Position numbers and translations under genes: made by a program. This document shows positions 15,058 through 25,077 of a DNA stretch of 29,922 bases, in pieces. Source of the DNA: Fidelibacterota bacterium UBA6817 (GTDB lineage Bacteria; Fidelibacterota; Fidelibacteria; Fidelibacterales; Fidelibacteraceae); the NCBI GenBank assembly GCA_002452555.1, contig DKER01000064.1:1-29922 (forward strand), in the 5' to 3' direction. The notes beneath the pieces were generated by a model, which saw nothing but the letters and a program-made list of their open reading frames with translations, did no database searches and was not told where the DNA came from. How positions within the stretch are numbered: the stretch's first letter is position 1; the number at the start of each line of letters is the position of its first letter.

Positions 15058-18000
15058 TTATCTTATAATTGCAAATTTTCCGGTTTTCGTGCCAAGACTC
15101 CCTGCGTCAAGATAATAGATATACACGCCATAAGCTATCATCTGACCGTCTTTATTCTTGAGGTCCCAAAAAACACTACCGTCTTCAATCGATCCATTAT
15201 GAACCAATTCTTTTATAAAGGAGCCATTTACGGAATAGATTCGGATTTTACTGTTGACGGGAACATGAATAAAACGGATACCGTCCTGATAACCGCCGTA
15301 TTCGTCACTAAATGTATAAAGTGAAGCGATTCCGAATGGATTGGGAACCACTTTGACTTTTTCCAGCTCACTTTTTACAGAATCTGCATTCACATAAGCC
15401 TGTTCCAGACTGAATTCAAATATATCCTCTTGACGAAATGGCTTTTTAGTCCTGACAATTAATTGATCACCGGATGAAATGGGATAGAAATTCAGCACGA
15501 CAATATAGGAAATTGTCAGCGTGGTACTGTCTGTAGTTTCAGGATACCAGACCAGTGCAAGAGAATCTTCATTGGTCAGAAAAAGGGAATCGATATAAAT
15601 TTCCTGCCATGCCGGGTTGGGTTGAATATGAATAGTTTTGTTCAAAGAACCGGATTTTGTAATAAAAGCAAGATTTACATCTTCGTCGTTATTTGTTTTA
15701 ACAAGAAAATGTGAACGATAATATCCCGGTTCAAGATTATACCGTCTCCAATAATAGACCGGATCATTGCTGTATGTTTTTACATTAGTCATTCTAAGGG
15801 CACGGGTTCCCAAAATTGTAGGCGGCCTGCCGGATATGGCTGCATCAGTCTGAACCAATGCTTCTTCTCCGGTCCAGTAGCCCCTCCCTCCCAGTTGTTC
15901 ATTTTGAAGACTGATAACATTTTTGCCCTGGGATTCCATTTTAACCGACCAGGTAGGTCTGTAAATGTTTGTGCCGGAATAATTCACCGTGTCTTCATAG
16001 AAAAAATAAATGATAAAATTGTTGTACGTATTAGCAATTCTGGAAAAACCGGTTTTTACATCCCGTCCGTTCACCAGATCTTTAACTTTATAGTTTATGG
16101 GCAAAGGATCCAAACGATCAAATGTGGAAACAAATTCAAGACTCGTATCCACAACTTCGGGATAAAACGTCACTTCATAATCCGTGGGATAAGGTCTTCC
16201 CGAAAAATTGGGGGTTGTGGAAAAAACAAGGTCCGGACGTTTGAATGAATCCACAGCAAGCCATTCATTCTGCTCATTCCAGATCGTGACAGATCCAACG
16301 TTTCTCATATTCAAACGAAACCCTTCCACGACTGAAGTAATGGTATTAAAAGTCTTTGAATTTTTAATTAAGGTATCGCCCGTTGTCGTGTTCAGGAGTG
16401 AATAATCCCAGGTATAGGGTATAACACGATGATATGCCTGAATTGACGGATCTACAATATCCGTATTCCGTGTATCTCTGAAAATAACTTTATAAAGGTT
16501 TTTATCCGTGACTTTTGACGGATCCAGAATTTCAAGAGATAAAATGGATGTTCCCGGACCTGACGTATGATTTAATAAACTTCCTCCGCCTTCCATCTTT
16601 GCCGGTTCGTAGGCAGCTGCCTTTGCTGAAGGGACAACCGTAACGACATTTTTCGACATATCCAGTTCGCCGGTTAAGGGATCAAACTCTGATGAAAATC
16701 CGGATTCTGCAGGAAAAATATTATACAGGGTATCGCCTGAATCAAATGTTGTCAGCGCATAAAAATACCGTTTCCCGTTAACAACATCTTCATCTTCGTA
16801 GGAATATTGCAAACCGCTGTTATTGCCGAGATAGTATGTAACCCCTCCTTCACCATAAATACTTGGAACTTTCTCTCCCTTGAAAAGATCTATGACCGTT
16901 CCTGACGGTGATTTCAGCGACAAATCCAGCATGTAAACCCAGTCATGTTCCATATCAAGGATCATATCCAGTGACGTTAAAGAACCGGTTGCTGAAATAT
17001 CCAGGGTATCCAAAATATCCGTTATAAACTCATCACCAAAATAACGGTTTCCTCTGATCCGTACGTTATCAACATAGACTGAGACAGTGTCATTGGATAT
17101 CATTCTGATAAAAAACTCTCCAAAGAGATAGGATTGGTGGAGAGTAATATTTTGCGTATACCTAAATTTTTGCCCGCCGGAAGCAGATGCGGTAAACCGG
17201 CGCGGACTCATTTCCTGTGATGTGGATTGAGAAAGTCCGGTTGCGACGGCATAATACTGTCTGAAACCAATATCAACCGTCAGATTGCTGTCCAGATAGA
17301 GATCTGCCGACAAGGTGTAGGTTGATCCTTTAACAAGACTGCTAATTCTCTGGTAAACTTCAATTGTATCCAGTGCTGTTGCAACATTTTGATTTCTCAA
17401 AAGGACTTGTGCAGCATATTCACCATCTGTAACAAAGAGAGCCGAATCGGTTTTGAAATAATGTGCATTTGTATCAACGGCTTCCCAATAAGAAGGTCTG
17501 AACATATCCCATTCTTCAAATGAACCGTTGGTCTGAACTTCGATATGGTTGATCGATCCCGTATACGTTGTATCGTTTAAATTCATTTTCCAGTTCCAAA
17601 TAACGCCAATTTTGGAATCGGCAAAATTATCCCGGATCGACAGGATCCATTTCCCGTTGATATTTTCTCCAAGCAATGTGGCAAACGGCTGATAGGGTTT
17701 GATATCAGGAAAAAATGGGGGCAGAGATTCGGCCATGGGATTTTCACTGTTGTCTTTCAAAATGAGGGGAATTTTAACGCCAAAATTACCGGTAAAGAGA
17801 TCCTTATGTGAATTTATCTTATCAAAAACGGCTATCGGTTTATAAAATACCGGATTGCCGTACACATCAGTAATTTCAAAGGCATCTTCAAAATCATGTC
17901 GTTCACTCTTGTAAAGTCTGTATCCTTCAAAGTCATTCCATTTCTCAGGATACTTGGGATCGGGATAAAGCATCTGCCGGACAGAATCCACGTGATTTTC

Positions 18001-18153
18001 TGTTTCCGGCCCCCAATAGAGTGTCACTTTATTGTCTCCCGGTACTGCATTTAACGCGGGTACATCCGGTGGAACGGGATGTATAACCTGAGCTGTCAGG
18101 CTTACAAAGAGCAGCAGGATAAGGATAGCTGATAATATACTCAAGCGCTTCAT
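15058..18153 (-). CDS. Giant surface protein with FN3-like, P-domain-like and CBM-like parts and T9SS sorting domain
   Basis: 1031 aa. A signal peptide (about 1-21) is followed by a fibronectin III-like domain starting AVPGDNKVTLYWGPE, with NDFEGYRLYKSE and YGNPVFYKPIAVFD. The domain resumes near 430 (GVTYYLGNNSG, VVNGKRYFYALTTFDSGD), so residues about 120-430 are an insert. The insert holds NGKWILSIRDNFADSKIG (about 166-183), like the second half of a P/Homo-B domain; a CBM4/9-like sandwich (about 200-367, ending YVDNVRIRG); and DLSLKSPSGTVIDLF (about 410-424), like the first half of a P domain. The end carries VPNPFG and a sorting domain (to GKFAIIR). The protein shares its FN3-like core and C-terminus with the larger upstream gene. 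AAGGA is 6 nt from the ATG and abuts the upstream stop (gap 9 bp). Function unknown; a surface partner of the TonB receptor is possible. Confidence 0.85.
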   Translation of the reverse strand: MKRLSILSAILILLLFVSLTAQVIHPVPPDVPALNAVPGDNKVTLYWGPETENHVDSVRQMLYPDPKYPEKWNDFEGYRLYKSERHDFEDAFEITDVYGNPVFYKPIAVFDKINSHKDLFTGNFGVKIPLILKDNSENPMAESLPPFFPDIKPYQPFATLLGENINGKWILSIRDNFADSKIGVIWNWKMNLNDTTYTGSINHIEVQTNGSFEEWDMFRPSYWEAVDTNAHYFKTDSALFVTDGEYAAQVLLRNQNVATALDTIEVYQRISSLVKGSTYTLSADLYLDSNLTVDIGFRQYYAVATGLSQSTSQEMSPRRFTASASGGQKFRYTQNITLHQSYLFGEFFIRMISNDTVSVYVDNVRIRGNRYFGDEFITDILDTLDISATGSLTSLDMILDMEHDWVYMLDLSLKSPSGTVIDLFKGEKVPSIYGEGGVTYYLGNNSGLQYSYEDEDVVNGKRYFYALTTFDSGDTLYNIFPAESGFSSEFDPLTGELDMSKNVVTVVPSAKAAAYEPAKMEGGGSLLNHTSGPGTSILSLEILDPSKVTDKNLYKVIFRDTRNTDIVDPSIQAYHRVIPYTWDYSLLNTTTGDTLIKNSKTFNTITSVVEGFRLNMRNVGSVTIWNEQNEWLAVDSFKRPDLVFSTTPNFSGRPYPTDYEVTFYPEVVDTSLEFVSTFDRLDPLPINYKVKDLVNGRDVKTGFSRIANTYNNFIIYFFYEDTVNYSGTNIYRPTWSVKMESQGKNVISLQNEQLGGRGYWTGEEALVQTDAAISGRPPTILGTRALRMTNVKTYSNDPVYYWRRYNLEPGYYRSHFLVKTNNDEDVNLAFITKSGSLNKTIHIQPNPAWQEIYIDSLFLTNEDSLALVWYPETTDSTTLTISYIVVLNFYPISSGDQLIVRTKKPFRQEDIFEFSLEQAYVNADSVKSELEKVKVVPNPFGIASLYTFSDEYGGYQDGIRFIHVPVNSKIRIYSVNGSFIKELVHNGSIEDGSVFWDLKNKDGQMIAYGVYIYYLDAGSLGTKTGKFAIIR

Positions 18154-18162
18154 CTTACTTCC

Positions 18163-21100
18163 TTATTTTATCACAGCAAATTTGCCGGTGAATGTTTTAT
18201 CGGAAAAAGGAACGGATACATGAAATACATATACGCCGTATGCAATTTCTATCTGATCTTTTGATCTCAGATCCCAGAAAATACGGTCTGAAACTCCGCC
18301 ATCATGTTTGAGAATATGTACAAGGTCTCCGCGAACCGTATAAATTCGTATTGTGGCATTTTGCGGGACATTGATAAAGGCAATTCTCCGATCGCCGCGT
18401 CCAACCTGAGAACTGGCAGCAGCAGCAGATCCGCGGAACTCCCAGCTTGCAGCAGCATAGTACGGATTGGGAACAACCCTTACGTCATCGATGGATTCAA
18501 CGGCTTCCTGCACATGAACTTCCGGGCCTTGTATGGTAAAGTGAAAGACATCGTCAGATGTAAAAGGACGTTTAAACCTGAAGGCATAGTCGTCATTAAC
18601 AGCAGCAACATTTCCGTTGAATGTAATTTCCCATGTAGGGTGGAGTGTGCCGTCTTCCAGTTCGCGAAGAATGATAATTCTGTCTTCTTCGCTTAACCCT
18701 GAATTTCCCTGGTCATCATAAGCAAAATACATATCATACGGAGATAGATCGTTCATCAGAACGATATTGAATCCGGTTGTTACGGAAGGAAGTCCGTCAT
18801 AACTCACAGATTGGCCTGTAACACCGGTTTTCAGGTCGAAGGCATCGCCGTCCCGATAACCGTTCAAGGCCTGATTTATTTCCACTGTTACTGAACTTCC
18901 CTGAGACCAGCCGCTTTCAACCACATCCAATTCAATCAACCAATGATTGTCAAACAAAATTTCCAATCCCAGTTCATTGGAAGGCAAACGGTAAATTCCA
19001 AACGGCTGCCAGCGAGATGCAATATCCGGTTCATTCATTGCAACACCGATCTGAGGCAATAACGATTGAGACAACATCATATATTCCTGCAATGGCACCA
19101 GAATTTCTTCCTGAGAAGTAGTCACATCAACAAGATACCATCCGGTGCTGATCCGGGTTAATGCTTCGGCCGGATCCCGCCTGTTATAATTCGGTTCTCC
19201 ATCGTCCGGATACTGATTATTATTCAAATCATCCGTTGAATCGGCGGGAGTTTCATACCAGTTGCTATTGTTATCATATTCATCGTTGCTTGTGTCAACA
19301 AAACGAATTTCCAATTCACGGGTTGATCCTTTCCATTCATTCGGAAGAAAAGCTGAATTGATCACATCAATATGAATTTCACCGGTGCCGGAACCCTGCA
19401 AATGATTAATCGAACCGGATACGTGACCGGGTTCATAACCGGCTACATAAGCTCCGGGACGGATTACAACCACATTGGTTCCAAGACTCCAGGCATTACC
19501 TGAATACACAGCCCGTTTGGAACATTCAGCCGGCGGTATACCCAGATGACTGCCCCCTCTGTCATAGGAAACAACGGCATAGACATACAATTTTCCGTTT
19601 TCCACTGTTGTATCGGTCCAACTGTGAATGATTCCTTCATCTGTTTCAAGACCGTTATCGTCATTACCGAGGTAAAATGAGATTCCTCCTGAAATATTCA
19701 GATCACCAACGTAGTTGCCTTTAATCCCGTTTACAAGATCAAACTGAGCCATAGGTTTGTAGAATTGTTTGTTTCCGTAGGCGTTGGTAATAGTATTGAT
19801 GTCATTAAAACCTTCAACGGTGGCACGATAAATGCGGTATCCCTCGAAATCGTATTCCAGCCAGGGATCATACGAGAATTCAGCAATATCATCCCAATAC
19901 AGCGTTACTTTCCGATCGCCTGGAACAACTTTTACGGTCGGTGTTTCCGGAGGACGGGTAAAGTTATAATTTTCATCGTAAATCTGTTGGGCTATTCGTT
20001 TATTTTTATACATTTCCGCTTCATCCTGCCCATAGACCAGCCCCAATGAAAAGCGTTCTGTTTGTCCTTTTCTAAGCGGGAAGTAACCGGAACCGTAAAT
20101 AAAATCTCCGTCGACAGGCTCCAGGCTGATCTCATCATAGTTACCGGGCTGCATTCTGTTCCACAGTCCTCCCGGACTGCTTAAATCCCAGTTATAATCA
20201 TCATTCATTCTTACTTTGCCGGGAGGCGTAAAATAGTTGAAAGATGTGAGTCCGATCTGATCTGATTCATCAATATCTGTTGCATCAAAATTGGGTTCTC
20301 CGGGAGTAGGAATGCCGTCGCCTTCTCCCTCATCCCGTGTTCCGGGCTTGCCATCCTGACCTACATCATCAGTTAAGGGATCCCAATCACCGTCATTGTC
20401 AATAAGATCATCCCTGCTTTCATCAATCATCGTGTTATCTAAACCTTCACCGGTGATATAATTTTTGTATCTTAACGGCGGCTTTGGCGTCACTTCTGCA
20501 CGAAGCGGCTGAATTCGGTAGAGATAATGGGCATTATAGTTTTCATCAATGAGTCCGTTTAAATTATCATCAAACAGGTTGCCTACAACTTCTTTGTAAC
20601 TCACTCCGGGTCTAATGGTTATTTCCCGTCCCTGAGTTACAACTGTTTTGGGCAGAACATCGATAGTAATGACTTCTCTTTCAAAAGTTTCTGCATCTAT
20701 CAGCACTATTTCATCGCCGATATCAAACGTTCTTGCCGTAAAATCATCTGCCGTGAATTGAGGTGCATATGCCATATGTTTGTGATAATCACCGTCATTA
20801 TCAATACCATCGTATGGATTTCCGGGAGATTCAAGATAGGCATATCCCACATAACCCACAGGTCCGTCGAAACACGGGGAATAAGCCGGAGGAGCATCCC
20901 AACTGTAACACATATTTTCTTCCATATCAAAATACGAAAGATCATCCTGTGCATCGATATGGTCGTTGCAGCGTCCTCCGCTCAACGTTCCTACAACCAT
21001 ACCAAATGTTACTTTATTGTAATCCCAATCCGAAAAATTCTCTATTTCGTAAAGCCAGAAGATGATATCCTGAGCTAAAAAGTGAGCCCATTGCATTGCA

Positions 21101-22020
21101 CGGACTTTAACCCGTAATCCCAGTCCGTACCGAGCTGTATTGGAACTGTCCGGCAGGTAGACAAGGCGGCCGGTGCCATTTTTTTCATAATTGAACTCAT
21201 AATCACTTGCATCATCCATATAGAAAAATGTTTCTTCATCGGCGCTGGAAATACCCCTGCCGAAATAACCGTTCCATTCAGGGACACCTTTGGCATCAAC
21301 CCATGTCGGATGATCAGGCCATGCCCAAGGCCATGTATCCGGTTTGCCGTCACCACTCAGGTCCAGATCCGTTGCCAGGGGGACATAATCCTGATTGGGA
21401 TCGGCAAAACCGGGAAGCGGTTCAAATGTCCATGAAACATTGGCTGCACCGCCCGGTCCGTCTGACGCACCCCGCGGACCATCATTTGTCCCTACGTATG
21501 TAACCGTATCAGCAAATGTCAAATGTATGTGATCATCATAGATATTAAACGCCTTGCAAGAGTAAAAATAGCGGCTGATATTATATTCAAGACCTTTGAT
21601 CGAAACTCTGTTCGGCGATAAAAGCGTCACGGTATCTTTGTTGGCGTTCAGGTAGCGCGTCTGATCAATGATTTTTAATTCTACGCCATCCAATAAAACG
21701 ATGGAATTTTCATCAATGTCGGCAATTTTTTCCCAGGCTCGCGGGAGTTCAACTCCGATAAGGATGGAAACATCTCCAATATAACTGTTTCCACTGCCGA
21801 TCGGCCATTCGCCTTCCGGTGAACTTCCGGTAATATCGCCGCCGACCACGCCGTAATTATAGAATAGCGTTCGGACTTTATTTCCGGCAATGATAGCAGA
21901 TTTTCTGGCGGTTCTGTCACCCATCAGATAATCAAGATTAACCTGCTGAGCTGACAGGATCTGAAAAACCGCCCCCAGTATCAGGATTCCATGAAACAGA
22001 TTTTTTAATAGTACTCTCAT
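18163..22020 (-). CDS. Giant surface protein with Asp-rich calcium-type motifs, FN3-like domain and T9SS sorting domain
   Basis: 1285 aa from MRVLLKNLFHG (22020), chosen because GAGAAAA precedes it; the in-frame ATG at 22053 would overlap the TonB gene by 26 bp. After the signal peptide (to about LSAQQ) comes a large domain of about 650 residues of unknown fold. It is studded with Asp/Gly loops such as DLSGDGKPD (about 220), GIDNDGD (about 405), DDNLNGLIDEN (about 485) and DNDGDWDPLTDD (about 542), like thrombospondin type 3 or EF-hand-like calcium loops. A fibronectin III-like domain follows (about 690-870; VPGDRKVTLYWDD, DFEGYRIYRA), then further beta domains and a sorting domain with VPNPY (about 1195-1285, ending GKFAVIK). 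It lies 7 bp after the TonB receptor stop and 9 bp before its smaller relative. Role unknown; binding or capping of the receptor is plausible. Confidence 0.86.
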   Translation of the reverse strand: MRVLLKNLFHGILILGAVFQILSAQQVNLDYLMGDRTARKSAIIAGNKVRTLFYNYGVVGGDITGSSPEGEWPIGSGNSYIGDVSILIGVELPRAWEKIADIDENSIVLLDGVELKIIDQTRYLNANKDTVTLLSPNRVSIKGLEYNISRYFYSCKAFNIYDDHIHLTFADTVTYVGTNDGPRGASDGPGGAANVSWTFEPLPGFADPNQDYVPLATDLDLSGDGKPDTWPWAWPDHPTWVDAKGVPEWNGYFGRGISSADEETFFYMDDASDYEFNYEKNGTGRLVYLPDSSNTARYGLGLRVKVRAMQWAHFLAQDIIFWLYEIENFSDWDYNKVTFGMVVGTLSGGRCNDHIDAQDDLSYFDMEENMCYSWDAPPAYSPCFDGPVGYVGYAYLESPGNPYDGIDNDGDYHKHMAYAPQFTADDFTARTFDIGDEIVLIDAETFEREVITIDVLPKTVVTQGREITIRPGVSYKEVVGNLFDDNLNGLIDENYNAHYLYRIQPLRAEVTPKPPLRYKNYITGEGLDNTMIDESRDDLIDNDGDWDPLTDDVGQDGKPGTRDEGEGDGIPTPGEPNFDATDIDESDQIGLTSFNYFTPPGKVRMNDDYNWDLSSPGGLWNRMQPGNYDEISLEPVDGDFIYGSGYFPLRKGQTERFSLGLVYGQDEAEMYKNKRIAQQIYDENYNFTRPPETPTVKVVPGDRKVTLYWDDIAEFSYDPWLEYDFEGYRIYRATVEGFNDINTITNAYGNKQFYKPMAQFDLVNGIKGNYVGDLNISGGISFYLGNDDNGLETDEGIIHSWTDTTVENGKLYVYAVVSYDRGGSHLGIPPAECSKRAVYSGNAWSLGTNVVVIRPGAYVAGYEPGHVSGSINHLQGSGTGEIHIDVINSAFLPNEWKGSTRELEIRFVDTSNDEYDNNSNWYETPADSTDDLNNNQYPDDGEPNYNRRDPAEALTRISTGWYLVDVTTSQEEILVPLQEYMMLSQSLLPQIGVAMNEPDIASRWQPFGIYRLPSNELGLEILFDNHWLIELDVVESGWSQGSSVTVEINQALNGYRDGDAFDLKTGVTGQSVSYDGLPSVTTGFNIVLMNDLSPYDMYFAYDDQGNSGLSEEDRIIILRELEDGTLHPTWEITFNGNVAAVNDDYAFRFKRPFTSDDVFHFTIQGPEVHVQEAVESIDDVRVVPNPYYAAASWEFRGSAAAASSQVGRGDRRIAFINVPQNATIRIYTVRGDLVHILKHDGGVSDRIFWDLRSKDQIEIAYGVYVFHVSVPFSDKTFTGKFAVIK

Positions 22021-22027
22021 ATTTTTC

Positions 22028-24970
22028 TCACAGATCAAATTGAATGCCTGCAACGACCCGTCTCGGATGACTGAAATCTGTCGGTTTGATCAGATATTCC
22101 CTGAGATTGTTGATCAGTTTGCTGGCTTCTGTTTCTGAGTATTTATTTTCAAGCGTTGTATAAGTGGCACGTCCCGTGTCATCAAATACATTGTATTCAT
22201 TCATTGTGTCAAACAAATTGGATATTCGGAGATAAACATCAAAATTGATTCCGGAAAGATAAATGTTTTTATTGATCCGCATATCTACGTTGAGTTTGGA
22301 AGGTTTCACGCCTGTATTTCCCACCTGGGAAAGACGAACCAGTTCGAGATTACCGATAGTATATGGCATTCCGGTTGACCATTTGGCAATGATTCCCACA
22401 TTCCAGTTCCCGGGAACACCAATATTGGTTGTCACATTCAGTGTGTGGCGTTGATCGTGTCCTAAAGGAATCAGCTGTTTTTCCGGTATCATATTATTAT
22501 TAATGGCATTATAAGCCGAATTCCGATCTACGGACACGCCTTCGGCAATCTGAAACGTATAATCAATGAAGGCACTAAAATAATTGGAATACCGTTTTTC
22601 CAAAGCCACCGTAATTCCTTTGATTTCAGCGTAATCATTATTGCTGAATTCGGAATACATGGTCCCCTGCTGATATGTTTCAACAATCCTGTCTCCGCTT
22701 TGAAGGTTCCGGATATCTCTGTAAAAAATATCCAGCTGAAGTTTTATATCGTCAGTTATTTGCTGTTGCAGCCCTATTTCATATTGATTTGTCTGTTCGG
22801 GCTTCAGATCCGGATTCCCCATTTCGCCCTGGAGACCTGTTCCCGTACCCATACTGTACAGAGGATTTTTATAAAGTTTGTCCATCAGGGGCATTTGCAG
22901 GAACTGGCCGAAAGAAACGTGTATTGAACCCTTGTCCGATATGGGATAACCAAAACCGATTCTGGGAGAAATTTGATATTTTCCGGTTACGTCCCTATAC
23001 CAGAATTCAGCCCGCTCATTAATTGTATATGCGTTGCTTTCCGTCATTTCTTCCTGCTGAATTATACCGTCACCATTCGTGTCCTTAAAACGATTTTTCG
23101 GTGCTATGGGCGTGAAAATGTTAGGATCCCGAGGGTCGGAAAGAACCCTGAAATTCGGATCAAAATAATCAAACCGGATGCCGGCATTGACAACAATGGT
23201 ATTGTATTCAATTTTGTCCTGTATATATGCTGAAAACTGCCAGGGTTTTACCGGATTGTCATGAACATATTCTGATAATTCTCCAAGTTTTAAATTGGCA
23301 TCCTCAATCGTTTCGAATGATTCAAATAAATATTTTTCAAGAATGGCATAATCACCATTCAATAGCATATCAAAATAAACATTGCCCGATTCTCTGTCCA
23401 AACCGAATTTAAACTCCGATAAATGTGTCTGTTTAAATTCCATTCCCGTTTTAATTTCATGATGCAGATTTACTTGATTAACATAGTCGGCTTTGAAACT
23501 GGTCATGTTAAGCCGTCTTTCATAATATTCGTTTTCCATCCCTCCCACATTAAATGTATTGAGGAGTTTTCCCGAATTACTGGTTGCTGTATTTAAAATA
23601 TCTAAATTAATAAAGTCATCACTGCTGAAGGGATAGTGATGATAGTTAGTCGAATAAAATGAATAACCGAGCGTAAAATAAGATGTTGCCGATATACCCC
23701 TGTGAAGATTGAGATTGTGCGTCATTGCTCTGCTGTATTTATGATTGAGAGCATCAGGAGTATAACGCCAGTCATGACTGTAATCCGTCCAATAAATATT
23801 ATCTCCAAAAAAGTTAGGAAGGTTGTTGCTGATAAAATTATATGAGATACGCAGTCTGGGATTGATTCTCCACGTGAGCTTTGTTTGAAAGTTCAGCTCT
23901 TCCGAAGTATTCATCGGGACCCATGACATATTTCCTGTTTGGAACAAAATATTTAATGTGTCATTTTCCACATCACCTCCGGAACCGGGATTAATGGAAT
24001 TCATATGAGAAAGAAAAAAATTAAAATCATCCGTAACAATTGTTGAATCCGGCATATCCCGATGATGGAAGTAATTATCAGGGTCAAAACGCCGTTGCCC
24101 CCACAAATGACCTTCATGTGTATAGTATCTGACATTGGTGTAGAAAAAGACTTTATCTCTTACGAGCGGACCTTCAAGCGAGATCTGAAAATTCTTGATA
24201 CTGACAGGGTTTATCTTATCTATATGAGGGTAATAATTGGTTTGATTGGAAATATAATCACCGGCAAAAGCATGAATGTTGCTTTTAAATGTGTTGGATC
24301 CGTCTTTCGTGACGATATTGACGACACCGGACATGGCATTTCCGTACTCAGCATTGAATGAACCGGTAATAACCTGCAGTTCTGCCACGGCGCCGGCTTC
24401 AACCGTTACACCCTGATTACCGGTAAATGGATCGGTAACGGGTACGCCGTCCACCATGTACATGGTTTCGCCTTTTCTTCCTCCCCTGAAATGTCCATCC
24501 ACAATACCGGCTTTGGTGCCAATGACTTCTCCAATTGTTTCTACGGGCATATTGGCGATATCGTCCCCGCTCACATGAGACGCTGATGATGTCCTGTCAC
24601 GAACAATCATGGGACGTTCAGCAACAACCGTTATGATTTCACCTTCGATGGCCTCAACCCGCATTTCAACATCCAGGGTCGTCGTCCGGTCCACAGAAAC
24701 CGTAACGCCCGTCAGAATCTGGGGTGCATATCCGATCATGGAAGCCCGGATCGTGTAATCCCCCGGTGCTACATTCAGAATAATAAAATTACCATCTGCG
24801 TCAGAAGCAGCTCCCAGGTACGTCCCATCTATGATGATATTACATCCGATAAGAGCTTCCCTCGTCCTTGCATCTGTCACCCTGCCGATTATTTTTCCGG
24901 TTGTACTGGAATACAAAAGTCCGGCAAAGACAGTAATAATCAAAGATAAAACAAGAATTTTAATCTTCAT
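22028..24970 (-). CDS. TonB-dependent outer-membrane receptor with carboxypeptidase-regulatory-like N-domain
   Basis: 980 aa. A signal peptide (about 1-21) is followed by a CarboxypepD_reg-like domain (about 25-105; GKIIGRVTDARTREALIGC, APGDYTIRASMIGY), a TonB-box-like stretch (GEIITVVAE, about 110-118), the plug (about 125-228; GETMYMVDGVPVTDPF, AEYGNAMSGVVNIVTK) and a 22-strand-type barrel to the C-terminus. This layout is SusC-like, but no SusD gene follows; two giant sorting-domain proteins do. The receptor would import an oligosaccharide or other ligand using the proton gradient through TonB/ExbBD, which are not in the window. It is the first gene of a long operon-like run, preceded by a 107-bp AT-rich spacer. 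The next gene's ribosome site overlaps its stop codon. Ligand unknown; maltodextrin is inferred from the distal amylases. Confidence 0.93.
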   Translation of the reverse strand: MKIKILVLSLIITVFAGLLYSSTTGKIIGRVTDARTREALIGCNIIIDGTYLGAASDADGNFIILNVAPGDYTIRASMIGYAPQILTGVTVSVDRTTTLDVEMRVEAIEGEIITVVAERPMIVRDRTSSASHVSGDDIANMPVETIGEVIGTKAGIVDGHFRGGRKGETMYMVDGVPVTDPFTGNQGVTVEAGAVAELQVITGSFNAEYGNAMSGVVNIVTKDGSNTFKSNIHAFAGDYISNQTNYYPHIDKINPVSIKNFQISLEGPLVRDKVFFYTNVRYYTHEGHLWGQRRFDPDNYFHHRDMPDSTIVTDDFNFFLSHMNSINPGSGGDVENDTLNILFQTGNMSWVPMNTSEELNFQTKLTWRINPRLRISYNFISNNLPNFFGDNIYWTDYSHDWRYTPDALNHKYSRAMTHNLNLHRGISATSYFTLGYSFYSTNYHHYPFSSDDFINLDILNTATSNSGKLLNTFNVGGMENEYYERRLNMTSFKADYVNQVNLHHEIKTGMEFKQTHLSEFKFGLDRESGNVYFDMLLNGDYAILEKYLFESFETIEDANLKLGELSEYVHDNPVKPWQFSAYIQDKIEYNTIVVNAGIRFDYFDPNFRVLSDPRDPNIFTPIAPKNRFKDTNGDGIIQQEEMTESNAYTINERAEFWYRDVTGKYQISPRIGFGYPISDKGSIHVSFGQFLQMPLMDKLYKNPLYSMGTGTGLQGEMGNPDLKPEQTNQYEIGLQQQITDDIKLQLDIFYRDIRNLQSGDRIVETYQQGTMYSEFSNNDYAEIKGITVALEKRYSNYFSAFIDYTFQIAEGVSVDRNSAYNAINNNMIPEKQLIPLGHDQRHTLNVTTNIGVPGNWNVGIIAKWSTGMPYTIGNLELVRLSQVGNTGVKPSKLNVDMRINKNIYLSGINFDVYLRISNLFDTMNEYNVFDDTGRATYTTLENKYSETEASKLINNLREYLIKPTDFSHPRRVVAGIQFDL

Positions 24971-25011
24971 TGTCTTCCACTCAGTTAATTATTCAAACAA
25001 CTTTTAAAAAA

Positions 25012-25038
25012 TTTATAATGACATAAAAATTAAAACAA
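25012..25038 (-). promoter_or_regulatory. Weak promoter candidate for the TonB receptor operon
   Basis: The 107-bp spacer between the aminopeptidase stop and the receptor start is very AT-rich and has no hairpin. On the minus strand TTGTTT (25033-25038) and TATAAA (25012-25017) are 15 bp apart, which is shorter than ideal. A promoter is expected here because the operon starts at this point, but this exact site is weakly supported. Confidence 0.22.
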
Positions 25039-25077
25039 ATAAAAAGTCACTCAAAAGTTAACAAATAAAATTTATTT

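Noticed and set aside
22021..22053. Upstream ATG at 22053 for the 1285-aa protein
   Set aside because: It would overlap the TonB receptor gene, lacks a ribosome site and places 11 extra residues before an ordinary signal peptide.
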